This document shows, piece by piece, positions 48,474-60,554 of a stretch of DNA of 64,000 nt. Numbering within the stretch: the first letter of the stretch is position 1; every line of letters starts with the position of its first letter. The translations under genes and the position numbers were made by a program. The notes under the pieces are model-generated. The model was not told the DNA's origin. It did no database searches and worked only from the letters and a program-made list of their open reading frames with translations. Source of the stretch: Erythroxylum novogranatense (taxonomy: Eukaryota; Streptophyta; Magnoliopsida; Malpighiales; Erythroxylaceae); NCBI GenBank assembly GCA_029891385.1, contig CM057228.1, forward strand, positions 65,478,523 through 65,542,522, in the 5' to 3' direction.

Positions 48474-51198
48474 TGTAACACCCACATACCCCCTAGGAGG
48501 ATATGCAGATGCCAGACATAACAGCTCCCAAAACATATCATACCAATAATTCTAAGCATTCTTAGAAACTCAAGCACCATACATTACATTACATTTCATT
48601 TTGTTTAAACATACTATACAGAATGCAGTGATATAACACAAAACATATTACATGCCTTGAAATCCAAATTTCTTCCTGTTTATAATTACAAACCATATAT
48701 GCAAAATACAAATTGTCTCATCATACTGAGTATAAGTCAGTAACATCAACAAAACTAAACATTATTCACATTCTTTGTCCCAATCTTTATACCCTTCTAT
48801 TTGAACCTACAGGGGGCAAATCTACTGTGCTAAGTATATAGATTAGTGGGAAATAACACATAATGAAAATTGCCTCTAAACATTCACATATTCAAAAGCA
48901 ATCTAAATATCATAAATCCTAGAACATAATATAACATAGTAGAACATAATATATATTTTTCCTGAGAAAAACTCACCAATATCATAATCAAACGCAATGT
49001 ATTTTAGAATTGAATATAATTTATCAATATAGAATATTTCTCATGTTGATGCAAATCATTTAAAACTCATATCATAATGTATAAATGTCAGCATTAAATA
49101 TCAAAATAGGGTATAAACCCTTTAGATCATAACATGATTTGAATTAGAACAGGCTTTGTTTATATCAAAACAAAACATGTATCAAAATATAAGACAAGTT
49201 AAATATTAATATATTTTATAGAAGTGGATAACGGGACTAATACAGGAGATACCGTGATCGATATCACAAAACAGGAGAGACTGAAGTGTCAGTAACAGGA
49301 GACACCGAAGTGTCAATAACAGGAGACACCGAAGTATCATGGGAGCAGCTGCAACCTTTCTAGGCATCCTCTTTACCCACGAATAGGACTTAATAGTTTT
49401 AAAACAAAACAAATTCATATGTCATACAATTACAAGTATGTGCAATAATATATCAATAAAGGTATTAAGTCATCACAAATAGGAAGAACTTCTAACACAA
49501 TCCCAAATATCAAACTCCTTGAACACTGATGGTCCATAATTATCACAATATTATCGCAGAAATTCCCAATTCATAAACATCCATAACCAATTCATAATAC
49601 ATAAGCCTTTGAAACTCATTCATTCATGATCACACCAAGCAATTCAACATTGTATTCATCATTATTAAACCATACATCCTTTACATTATCATATCAATTA
49701 ATAATGCATAATTAAACTAACTATTACTCAATTACGTTAAATACACAATTTAAGTTCAAACACACCTTAAACAAGTCCATTTAAGTCCTATTGTACCAAA
49801 TAAATTAACTAAACCTTATATCATTTGTCAATTGTACAAAACCCCATGTTTCTCACCTTCCTAACCATTTCCCACAATTTTGGGATAAGTGACCCGAAAC
49901 CTTCAAACAACTATTTTCACAGGATAGGTTTTTAGATCAATTTTTTTGGCCATTTTGACCTAGACAATGATGTTTTTAGACAATATCTTCTTCTAAAAAA
50001 TGTGACTCTGTGTATTAAGTTTCTAATGGCACAACATTATGTAAGTTGGTTTAGTATTTTGAAAGTTATACCTAAATTACTACAGACTATCCTCAAATAG
50101 TGATAGAATCTATAAACTCAATTTCAAGCCAAATTTTGACACTCTTAGTGATACAAAACAAATTCGACTCTTTTATGAAAGTTGTATATATATGTATTAA
50201 TTTAATCTGAATTTAAATTCATCCCATTTGGATACCTACAGGTCAAGACATGGTCAAAATATCGATACCTGTCCACTAGAACTACTCTTTCTAACTAGTA
50301 TCCAACATGTATCTAACCTCAATTGTTTCTTAATTCAATACACATTTTATCCATTTCAAACATCAAACAATACATTTCATAACAAGATACCAAGTTTATA
50401 ATTCCCTTACCTTACTAAACTTCAAATTCAACTTCAAGAACCAAGCTAAACCAAGCCTCTAAACAACCAACACATACCTGAGTTTAATGTTCAACTTTCA
50501 GCATAAGGTAATAATACATAGAATCATGAGACCTACTTCTTAATGAAATAAAGTACAAAGCTTCCAAAGGTTGATAATCTAAAATCCAGCAAAATTCCAG
50601 AAGTTAAGAGAAAATGGGAGGGGTTTCTGTGGAGATAAGAAAGCAAAATGAAGAAAGGACAAAACAGAAAATTTTTCCAGCAAAAACTTACTTCATCATC
50701 ATCTAGGTATCACTCCCACCATAAGGAATATGGCTTCTTTGCATGTGTCATATATGTCCTGCACTTAAGCTACCATTTGTCAGACTTCCATTAAACTATT
50801 TGTCACTTAATGAATGCTTCCAAATGCCACAATTTAATTAGGCCGCTTGTCATTTTATTAGCAATGCCATTTGTCACATTATTTCCAAGCCATTTGTCAC
50901 ACAATGGATGATGCCAAATTTCAATGCATTAGCTATGCCAAATATCACTAATTCCTAGGTTTAGTTATTCTAATTTACATGTACCAACTTAATTTATCAC
51001 TTGATAATTTTCGTAGTCCAAATATACATTTAAATACCTCAATTCTATAATGGTATCAGTTAATTCTAATTTACTAACTATAGTCCACTTGATCAAAAAT
51101 TCAAGTCATATGTCTTTATCACAATTCTAGCTCCTATCACACATGTACTTTCACAATCATGTAACATTTCAACTAGGATATATTTTGGGGGCCTTACA
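48474..51198 (-). repeat. Solo LTR of a Tekay-like element, 2725 bp, target duplication GTTAC
   Basis: On - it starts TGTAAGGCCCCCAAAATA and ends GGGTGTTACA. GTTAC flanks both sides (48469-48473 and 51199-51203), and the Copia RNase H frame continues across. There is no internal region, so the element was reduced to one LTR by recombination. A TATA-like CATATATGAC lies near 50745, with donors CAG/GTATGTG at 50477 and AAG/GTAAGG near 50410. Confidence 0.93.
49241..49341. repeat. 24-bp tandem repeat in the solo LTR, three units plus one diverged
   Basis: AACAGGAGACACCGAAGTGT-type units start at 49270, 49294 and 49318, with a diverged copy at about 49241. Confidence 0.85.
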
Positions 51199-51203
51199 GT
51201 TAC

Positions 51204-51670
51204 ATTAATGCCAGCTTCCAATCAAACAAAGATGATTTTCGGTCACAGTCAACTTTTGTGTTATGCCTGAATGGTGGAGCAGTGTGTTGGAAGAGTTCTA
51301 AGCAAAAAAAATTGCTAATTTCATAATAGTAGCTGAGTAAATTGCTGCTTCAGAAGCAGCAAAGAAGGCTATTTGGGTTAGAAAGTTCATCATTGAACTT
51401 GGTGTTGTTCCTAGCAATGTGAATCCAATGGATGTTTACTGTGACAATAATGGAGTCATTGCTCAAGCTAAGGTACCAAAATCTCATTAAAAGACCAAAC
51501 ACATACTCAAACATTTTTACTTTATTTCTCACATTATTGAAAGAGGTGATGTGAAGGTATGTAAAGTGTCAACAGATCTTAATATAGTTGATTCGTTGAC
51601 TAAGCATCTCTCGCAGGCTAAGTATGATCATCATACTATAGCATTAGCGATCAAACTCTTGGATGTGTGA
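51204..51670 (+). pseudogene. Copia RNase H
   Basis: It resumes after the solo LTR with INASFQSNKDDFRSQST and continues VLCLNGGAVCWKSSKQ, MDVYCDNNGVIAQAK and VDSLTKHLSQAKYDHH, ending TGA 51668-51670. Stops occur after VAE and KSH. Confidence 0.85.
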
Positions 51671-52479
51671 TCATATAAGGGTGCAATTTTGTGACATGTT
51701 TTTGGATAATCCATTAGTAATGCTCAGTTATTGTTTGTTGTGTTCATTTTTTGTGGAGTTATAAATAAATTTGAATAATAATCCCTATAAATAATATATA
51801 TCTTACAATTGGGATCAAGTGCGTGACTTGATTGTGAGACCCTGTTGCAATATGGATACAATTATTCTTAAAGGCCCTAGTTAATGCCATTAATGTAAGG
51901 GATCATAATGACTATCAAGACTAGCATGTTGATTAATAGATGACAATGTTTCATGGGTCATTAATATGGAAATATTATGTTAATCACATGGGCACTTGTT
52001 AGAGAACATGCGATTAGATTGACCGGCTATAAGAACACTTCAAGGATTGTTATATAAGTGTCATAAGTGTTGCACATCATAACTGATGAATATAGTCCTT
52101 TGACTTGAGTTTCTGACGGTTTCCTACATGTGGATTAGTTTGTTTATTGTAAAACATCAACTATAAAAGGTGATTATAAAAGTAATACTTAGGCATGCTA
52201 TGAATCACGTGGAGGAATGTGGATGAACAAGATAGACTTTATCTCTCCCATATAATAGGGGAAAGATATCTTAGGGCCCCTTGATGAGATGAGATTGAAA
52301 AGTTGCGTGGTCATGCACAAACAAGGTGAATGTCAGTCATTTGTTACATAGCTAACTTGGAGGTTGAGAAAAATGATTGAACCTAATAAGAATGGCATTG
52401 TTTCTTACCTTATCCTCAATCGAGATATAATAAAGCAAAAGGACTATTTGTGGATAATTGGTTCTTGTGCAAGTGGGAG
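51671..52479 (+). other. Copia 3' untranslated region
   Basis: About 0.8 kb without coding between the pol end and the polypurine tract AAGTGGGAGAT (52480-52490). Confidence 0.6.
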
Positions 52480-52491
52480 ATTGTTAGTGTA

Positions 52492-53073
52492 TGCCCCCAC
52501 GAACCAAGTATATAATGTATTGTAATTTATTAGTTATGATTCAGGTAATGTCAGACTTCGACCTTATTTAATCTTAGGTAGTTATAATGTCTCGATAAAG
52601 ATTACTTATAACTTGTTGGCCTAAAAGAAGCTTAGGCCTACTACTAATATTAAATAACCATATAGGGTTGCACACTAAGAGACTGAACATTCATTGGGCA
52701 TTAATAGGTTTTGGGTTTTTGGGCCTTAAGGTTTTAGTATATATAGATGTATAGTATTACTTGTTTTAAGTTAGACTCATCTGCCTAAAAAGAAACCCTA
52801 GTGTTGTTGTCCTCCTCAAGTGACAAAGAGAGAGGGGTCTCAAGATTGGTGCTAGCACACCAGAAGCATTTGTTCAGTCTCATAAGGGTGTGGATATCGA
52901 TAGAGGCGTGGCATTTGACCTGCTCTTCTGACATTACAAGCTTCATTGCTATTTTCACTGTGAAAAGTATAATCTGATATGGATTTGATTTCAATGTTCA
53001 CATAGGTCTTGGTGTTTCAGATTTGCCAATGGTGGTAAATATTATTGCATGTTGATAGTCTGAAAAGCTTATA
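52492..53073 (+). repeat. Copia 3' LTR
   Basis: TGTTAGTGTATGC...AAGCTTATA; the terminal CA has become TA. It is flanked on the right by the GTTAG target duplication. Confidence 0.9.
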
Positions 53074-53078
53074 GTTAG

Positions 53079-55988
53079 TGTCCTAGGCGATCTTGCACCA
53101 CTAAAAAATATATGTCCCCTTGATGATTTTCTCTCTCATCTGTGATAGTGGTGAATTCTATCTCGACAACTACTCTGACATATTGAGGTGATCCCTATAT
53201 GCTTTTATAGTAGTCTGCTCATTCAATACTCCTACTAGTCAATAGGCATCCCCTATAAGTATGTACCTCCTCATAATCAGGTGCATATTCTTTATCACGT
53301 CCAAGTTCATGGAGAATATGGTATCGAGCAACCTTATTAGTGGTAGTCAACTAAAGACTCCCATACTTTAAGTGTAAGCCCCCAATATGTGGGCTCCATA
53401 ATCTAAAAGAATCAAGATCATACTTTAACACTAAGAAGCTCTCAAACTTGTTGGTCGATACCATTATGTTCCAATGCCTCGTAATATGTGCATCTACCAG
53501 TCCCAAACCTCTTGTCCTTAAGCCTATGAAATTGTTGTTTATGGGCCTCAACATTAAAATATAGCATTTCATGTCACTCTGGTGGATGTGTATTAATTTC
53601 TCATACTAGTAGTGGTCGAGCTCCACTTGGGTCTCTAAATAACCCTTCACCTCTTTATCCATTCCTTTATACCTCTTTCACTCTTTGTTATTACATGACT
53701 TTCATTCTTCTTGTCATTATACCTAAAACAAAAAAAATGAGAAAATAACGAATATCATTATGAAAAGTAACTTTTCCTATACTTAATAAGTACACTCACT
53801 ATGTTATGCAATCGCATAAAAAGGCACATAATTAAAATCAAATTAAATTAAAACAATAAAATTAACAAAATAATTAGAAATTAAAATAATGGAAAAATTA
53901 CTAACAAAATCAAAATGCAATTAACAAATAAAATTAAACTAATTATGCAATTACTCAATGCATAAACTATTATTTAAAATTAAATCAAACAAGTAATCCT
54001 ATAATATATACAGTTAAAACCAAAATTATGCAAAATACTAAATTGGTATAAATTAAACTAAAACATTTTACCTAATTGATGGACAAACAAAAATTATGCT
54101 TAATATAACAAAACCTATTGCAACTCATAACCTAGTAAGCAAAATTAAGATTCCTAATTTTAAATTTTATCTAATCCACAAGAAATCCATCAATTAAATG
54201 AAATTCAACTTATAATTATAAAACAAGAAGAAAATTAGGTAAACATGCATTAGATTGGAGAAATTACAAAAACCTGGTGATTTGGGGAAAAATAAACCCT
54301 AAAATAGCAAAAACACGTCAAATCCAACTTAAAATTGATGTAATATGCAAGAACCCCTAATTGGATGTTGTATAAGAGCTTAAAATCACTAGGTTAGGTT
54401 ATAATAGAGAAGCATAGTAGAGAGGGGGAGAAAAGGGAAAAAGGAGATAAAAGAAGAAGAATATTAGAGTTTTTAACAAGGATCATGGACTTAAACAATC
54501 GGTTTCATAGCCTTGTGTGACATTGACATGCTCCAGAGGATTGAGCTATATGGGCATATCCCATGCTTGTGTAATTCCCTATGACTGTTCTGTAAATTTC
54601 TAAAATTTGTAAAACATACAAGAATGATATTTTTATATACATGGAGCATATACACGACCATGTATGCCTAAAAAATCTTAAAAACTTTATAAATTTCACT
54701 CAAAATCAAAATAACATATACCACAAACATGAAAATTAAGCAAATTACTTAATGATGCTCTATAACCTAACATAAAACATATTGAAAATTAATGAAACCC
54801 TATGCTAGAATAAAAAAATAAAATAATCACATTAATTAAAATTATACTAATTCTTTGGTTGCGTCCTAAGCGATGCTTATTTATGAGTCTTTTATATGGA
54901 CTTCTCAATAAGCTTTTTTTCAACATAGATCTATAATTAATGGCTTGCTTCTATTAGTTTCCTTGTAAATAACCCATATGTTATAAGATAATAAGGATAA
55001 AAGGTACCAATCTAATAAAACTAATTAACTCCATTAATGCCCTTTTTAGTAACAAACTATCAATACAAAAAAGAATAATAAAACCCTCTAGATATTAAAT
55101 TAACTTTAATAGTTTGTCTTGTGGGATGTAAGAGCCTTTTTTGCTTAAAAAGATTTTTGATAATTCTTCGATAGCCTCCTTATTTAGCTTCTCCTCTTCA
55201 TGTTCCTCTATCTCCTCTTCCTTCTTTTCCTGAACAACATTTTCCTCCATATATTCAACCTTTATCTCTTTTTCTTTCTCTTTTGGACTAATGTCTTCCT
55301 CTCTTTTTTAGCTCCTCTCCATTTCATAATGTTATATTATTCATTTGTTCTCTAAAATTTGGCTTAGTGCATTCAAATAGAGCACTTGTCTCTTTAAATC
55401 TTTAGAGGGTAGCCTCCTGTAAAGAAATGCCTTTTATAAGGACATCTACTAGATGTTCATACTCCTTTTGTTATTATTGTTCTAAAAATCCAAATGAAAC
55501 ATGATCATTCCACTCAAAGTCGTAGTAATTTTTATACCCTAAATTATAAGTATTCTAGTAATGGGTATCTTAAGGCCAATTCTCTATGTAATTCGAATGC
55601 TCCCATATATAGTTTGATGCCTAAAATTCATCAGTAGGGTGATCACCTCCCATAAATGTCACAACACACCATGGATATCAATTGAGCTTTCGAATAGATG
55701 TTACCATACCTTTTGTTCCAAGCTTCCAATATTGTCATAACCAATGGCATACCATATTACCCATAAGCATATTGTCATCTCCATCCTTCCATTATGGTTA
55801 ATGGTTATGACAACGAGTCTCGGACTTTAAAAGGAATTCAAAACATCAAATCAAGATAGAGAGATCTAGGGATAACAAATAAATAAAATATAAATATAAA
55901 TATAAATATAAAATAATGATGGTTTAAATAATAAAGGCAAGGTTTTCCTAATATTTTAGTCTCTAATAATGGCACCAAAAACTTGATA
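53079..55988 (-). pseudogene. 5' internal region of the Athila-like element with gag-like remnants
   Basis: At about 55100-55320 a - frame of about 70 codons is rich in Glu and Lys (EENVVQEKKEEEIEEHEEEK). Upstream of it (about 55330-55700) NTYNLGYKNYYDFEWND and FREQMNNITL resemble the C-terminal gag region of Athila/Tat elements. At 53351-53572 a further - frame (GLRTRGLGLVDAHITRHW) may belong to the Athila ORF1 family, but this is weak. The remainder (53740-55000) is AT-rich with no motif. No pol domain was seen. Confidence 0.4.
55964..55982 (-). other. Primer-binding site of the Athila-like element (decayed)
   Basis: On - the sequence after the LTR reads TCAAGTTTTTGGTGCC; the Athila/Tat form is TTTTTGGCGCC. 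It lies a few bases from the LTR end. Confidence 0.5.
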
Positions 55989-57419
55989 TGATGTTTGATA
56001 TTTACTCTATAGATCCCATAGGTAAGTGCTCCTATCGAACTACAATATAGTGTTAGTGAACATCGAGTGTTGATCATACAGGGACTATAAGTACTAGTAG
56101 TAACCCCTTTTTTATTATTTAACTGAAAATTTAAGATGATGGTTTAACTAAATCTAAACTAAACTAAAATTCATCATAATAATAAATTAAACATAGATAA
56201 CACTACTATTAATAATTTTCAAATAACTAGCACCTATGTAATGAATCCCTTAAGATTTCTTAAATATTAACCCTTTATCATGCAATTTAATTATTGATGA
56301 TTGGATCATGGAAATTCCTATTTTATGTTAATATCTTTCTTAAGAATATTAACAACTAATCTTTGGTTGATTAACTAAAACTCTATTTCTAGTTGAAACC
56401 CCTAATATTGCATTACTCGATTTGTAAATTTCACTATTATGCTTGACCTTAATCCAAAGCATTTATATTGGCCTATCTCTAGGTTTGCATACAACTCCTT
56501 CCAATTATGATAGATATATTTATATAAAGGATTTCTCAATCTTAATCATATAAAATCATACATTAAACTAATACACCAAACATATTAATTCAATAACAAA
56601 AACACATAATTGAATCACAATAAATGAATCAATCAAATAAAATAAAATAAAAGATCAAATCATGTTATCTATCCCAACTTATGGTTCATCATACTAGGCA
56701 CCAAATAAACATAATTCATAAATATAGAAAACAAAACAAACATTAATAATTTTAAAGAATAATTAAGAAAAAAGAATTATAATATATATATATATACTCC
56801 CTTTTCTCTAACGTGATCTCCTTAAAACATCGATGAAAGGTTGTTCTATATCGAATCTTTGAAATAATCTTTGTGTTTTCCTCTATCTTAGCTTTAAAAT
56901 TGATTATGTAACTCTAACTTTTTCCTCTAACTCCAACTTTAATTGTTTATCTCCTCCTGTCTTCTTCATAATTTCATTTTATAGTGTAAAATTAAGGTTT
57001 TTGGAATATACACGATTAGTCACTTAGTCACGTAAGTGACCATGTATTTCAAAAAAAAACTCAAAATCATGAATTTACACATTTTTAAGAGCTTACATAG
57101 GTAAGGGAGATGGTCTTGTATATGACTTAAATGTACAAAAACAATGTTTTTGGAGCTTTACAAATCCATAATGACTTACACAGTCCATTAAACAACTGTA
57201 CATGTTACCCACACAAGTGTGTCTCTTCAAAATAGGTCCACTTGTTTTGTTTTCTGCCTTAATTTTGCCTTAATTCTTCTCCTTTTGATTCATGAAGGCA
57301 ACTAGGATTTAAAAACATATTAAAAACAAAACAGTGCCAAAAATCACATAAAACTTTCATACAATAAGAAAAACACACTAAATATGGGCATAAAATTATA
57401 TTCCATTAAGCGCTTATCA
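55989..57419 (-). repeat. 5' LTR of the Athila-like element, 1431 bp
   Basis: On - it runs TGATAAGCGCTTAATGG ... AACATCA. The inner end carries 'ctatcgaactacaatatagtg' and 'cagggactataagtact' on +, a pattern common to plant Athila/Tat LTR ends. Confidence 0.65.
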
Positions 57420-57679
57420 AGGTTATAGTTTCATCTACAAAGATCATGGCTACTGCCTTCAAGATTATGATCCATTGTCAAAATCATAAAAAGAAGCCTA
57501 AGTTTAGGTAAAATGGAATACAAGGAAAAAAAAGTAAAGCTATGAAACTATATAAGCAATAGAAAGGAAAAGACATCAAAATACCGAGAAATAGAAACCT
57601 TATCAAGATTAGCCACAAATAGGAAAAAGAGAGTAGCTCTTTGGTCTTTTCTCTACTTTTCTTAAGCTCTAAATAGGGT
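57420..57679. other. Non-coding junction, possibly 5' LINE remnant
   Basis: Nothing clear before the LINE RT motifs begin. It may be decayed LINE sequence. Confidence 0.3.
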
Positions 57680-57827
57680 TAAGATAGATTCATATTTTTC
57701 TATGACATAAGATAAGGGCATCCTCTATCCCTTTTTCTTTTTTATCATTGCTATGGAAATATTGAACATGACTATCTACTACAATCTATCTAGAAGACCT
57801 AATTTCAAGTTTCATCATAAGTGTAAT
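57680..57827 (+). pseudogene. L1-type LINE reverse transcriptase, left part
   Basis: A decayed GDPLSPFLF-type motif (GHPLSLFLF across two frames, preceded by an in-frame stop) is followed by IIAMEIL and KFHHKCN, the region just before the catalytic FADD of plant L1 RT. The frame is cut at 57823-57827 (GTAAT) by the solo LTR. Confidence 0.65.
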
Positions 57828-59954
57828 TGTTGGACTTCGTTTCTGAAGCCCAAACATTTGGAGACCAAACGGAACCCATCATCTCATAATGGTGACGTGC
57901 CCACAATAGTTGAACATCGAACAATTAAAATTTAGAAAGTCACACGCCAAAATCCAATCATATTTCATAAATGAATTCTAAAATAATTTATACAAACTCA
58001 TTTCAAAATACAAAATACACCTGAATACAATTTAAATGCTTATGCTTAAAATGGTTCTAAATTATAAGATTTCCTGAACTAACTTAATTACAAAAGTCTC
58101 TATTCTTAGTGATCCAATGCCTTGCAAGGATCGCTAATCTTCTCCTTCTGCACCTGAGGAGGGAAGCGTGGGGTGAGCTACACAGCTCAGTGGCTAATAT
58201 GTTTATAGCTATCGGTAATTACCACAAATTCAAGCATATGCGTTTAAATGTATAAGAATTCAATAATTCACCAATTCAAATTCATAACACATAATTCGAT
58301 ATATCATCACCTAGAACATGTCATGTGTAATTAATCATCAAAACATAGCACTCAATCTTCCATCATAACTTGACATATCAAAATGCAAATGCACACATAA
58401 ATGGCTCCAGAGTTTCGTGGAGCGAAACAGATAAACCGAAGTTTAAACCGTGAATAAAATGAGTCCGCTTTCTCAGGATCTTGTGGCCTCAAGCGGACAG
58501 CCGGGAGAAGGCTATACGTCAACGTGCACGTGACTAACAAAGCGTTACTCTCTTGCCCAACCACAAACAAATTTATGCTCAATTTAGTCAATCACAAATT
58601 TCATATTCTCATGCCTTTTCTTCTTTCCATTTAATCAAAATGCCATGATACAAGGCATAGCATAATCATACTCATAATTCAATTCAAAATGTTATGACCT
58701 TTTTCAAGGTATAACATACTCACAATACATCATGCATTTCGAATTAAGTCACAACAATTCAATTTCAAGAAATCAACATTCACAAACATAAGCAAAATTT
58801 TGCATAATCACACAATAGCTATAAATAAATTACCCACATATTTACTTGCAAAAATCCAAGCTCAAGATTGCCTTTCCTCTTTTCTATTCGATTGTCATTC
58901 ATTGGTCTCCTTCAAACAACCAAGTTCTCATTCAACACAACATTCCCATAGAAATTCATAAAAATTCAAAAATCACAAAATGAAATAAGTGTTAAAATTG
59001 GGTTTAGGCTTAACTGCCCATAGTCTATCTAGGTTGGAAAAACCAAAACCTAGTTTAAAAGTCCATAAAAAAATCCATCTAGGGTTTCTCCTCTTTCCTC
59101 CTACATAACTTATTCTCTTCTCTAATTCCTTTTTGTTTTCCCACTAAGCAAGAAGAAAGATGATGCTTACCTTAGGTTTAGCCCAAATCTTCCTCTTTCT
59201 CCTTCTTTCTCCTTTTTTCCGAGCTTCCACGCACTCTTCTTCCTTTTCTCTTCTCCTCTCGCGACTTTATCTTATATTTTCTAAGTCCCACAATGTTCCT
59301 CTTCTTCTTTTAAATAATACTACATTATGCTTGCTCTTCCCTTTTTACCCTTCATTTAATTGGTTCTCCCAATTTTGCCCCTTTTTATCCATCAACTACT
59401 AACATCTTAACTCCTTATTTTGATCTGGTAAATGAAGAAATTTGATAACACTTCCTTCTAGAGAAATGTTCCTCTATGTCTTATGTTTCCATTGAAACCC
59501 AAATCACTCAATTTTGTTCAGTAATTTGAAAGTTATAGCCCAAACATTTTTGGGTTGTTCACAGTCAAAAATAGTGTAATATGTACAAATTCCATCAAGA
59601 AATTAAATATCTTACAGACTGAATCACAATTATACTTTTTCATCTTATTTGTATTCCTACGTCTCTAGTTTACTCCAAATTAATAATCATCTCATTTATA
59701 TCTCTATAGGTCAATATATCATCAAAATATTGAAGCATGTTCAGTAAAAACATCCAACTCATATTCTTCCAACCGAACCCCTCACTTTCATTCAATCAAT
59801 TTTTTTCAAATCAATTCAGAATACTACCAATTTTTGTGGAGAAGTAGAAAAATGTCTTAGGAATCCATTTCTTCAAAAATCAAGTCATTTGGAGGTCCAT
59901 ATAAGAAGTTATTGTCAAAAGAAGCTAGACTGTTCAGTAAAAGGACAAAATCCC

Positions 59955-60115
59955 ATATGCACGATAGTGCAAATTTCTCTTCACCTCTAAATTCGTCGTC
60001 GTGCTTTTGCATGATGGTGCTTTTTGTCCAACACTCAAAGTCACCCTCGTGCTTTTGCACGACGGTGCTTTTGTCCTAAAGTTTAAAAGTCCCCGTCGTG
60101 CATTTGCACGACAGT
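59955..60115. repeat. Array of short palindromes, GTCGTGC-N4-GCACGAC type
   Basis: CGTCGTGCTTTTGCATGATG, CTCGTGCTTTTGCACGACGG and CGTCGTGCATTTGCACGACA lie about 50 bp apart, with a partial copy (GCACGATAGTGC) near 59960. Each folds into a stem of six to eight pairs. The position in the LTR equals that of the GTCCGTTTAACGGAC array at 24323. Confidence 0.85.
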
Positions 60116-60266
60116 GCCTTTTCACTCCTTCTTCTTCTCAAACATCCTAATTTCTAAGCCCCATATCTTTTGATCCAAAACTCTAAATTTTGAAAAAGTT
60201 ATATCAATGGAAAGATAAAACAAATATCTACAACTTTTATGAAGAACATAAAAACAATTTCTGCTT

Positions 60267-60554
60267 ATATAAGGGTCAAAATCTCAATCAAATTGGCCGT
60301 CCTGAAAGTTCCATCCTAAACAGCACCCAAAATTCTAAAAATCATAACTTTTAACTCCAATGTCCAAAAATTTCATACTTTAAATCCATGGAAAGCTGAA
60401 AAGATAACCTATATAAGGGTCAAAATCTCAATCAAATTGGCCGTCCTGAAAGTTCCATCCTAAACAGCACCCAAAATTCTAAAAATCATAACTTTTAACT
60501 CCAATGTCCAAAAATTTCATACTTTAAATCCATGGAAAGCTGAAAAGATAACCT
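60267..60554. repeat. Perfect 144-bp tandem duplication
   Basis: 60267-60410 and 60411-60554 appear identical over all 144 bases. It is either a very recent duplication or an assembly artefact. Confidence 0.92.

Larger units (their letters stand above)
33267..53073 (+). mobile_element. Copia retrotransposon with target duplication GTTAG, split by two later insertions
   Basis: LTRs at 33267-33850 (584 bp) and 52492-53073 (582 bp) differ at roughly one base in seven or eight. GTTAG flanks both sides (33262-33266 and 53074-53078). After removing the Tekay element (37001-47632) and the solo LTR (48474-51198), about 6.4 kb remain, in the Copia order gag, protease, integrase, RT, RNase H. Coding is broken throughout and most of the RT core is deleted. 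Confidence 0.92.
30136..57419 (-). mobile_element. Athila-like Ty3/gypsy element, non-autonomous, interrupted by a nested Copia
   Basis: Two homologous LTRs in the same orientation (30136-31210 and 55989-57419) bracket about 5 kb of their own internal DNA (31211-33261 and 53079-55988); the rest is the nested Copia. On the - strand the right LTR ends AACATCA and is followed by TATCAAGTTTTTGGTGCC, a decayed form of the Athila/Tat primer site TGGCGCC. The left LTR is preceded by a 3'-UTR-like region (TTGCTTAAGGACAAGC). No protease, RT or integrase is visible. The flanks do not show a matching target duplication (TAATA versus AGGTT), so the two LTRs could in principle come from separate insertions. 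Confidence 0.6.
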
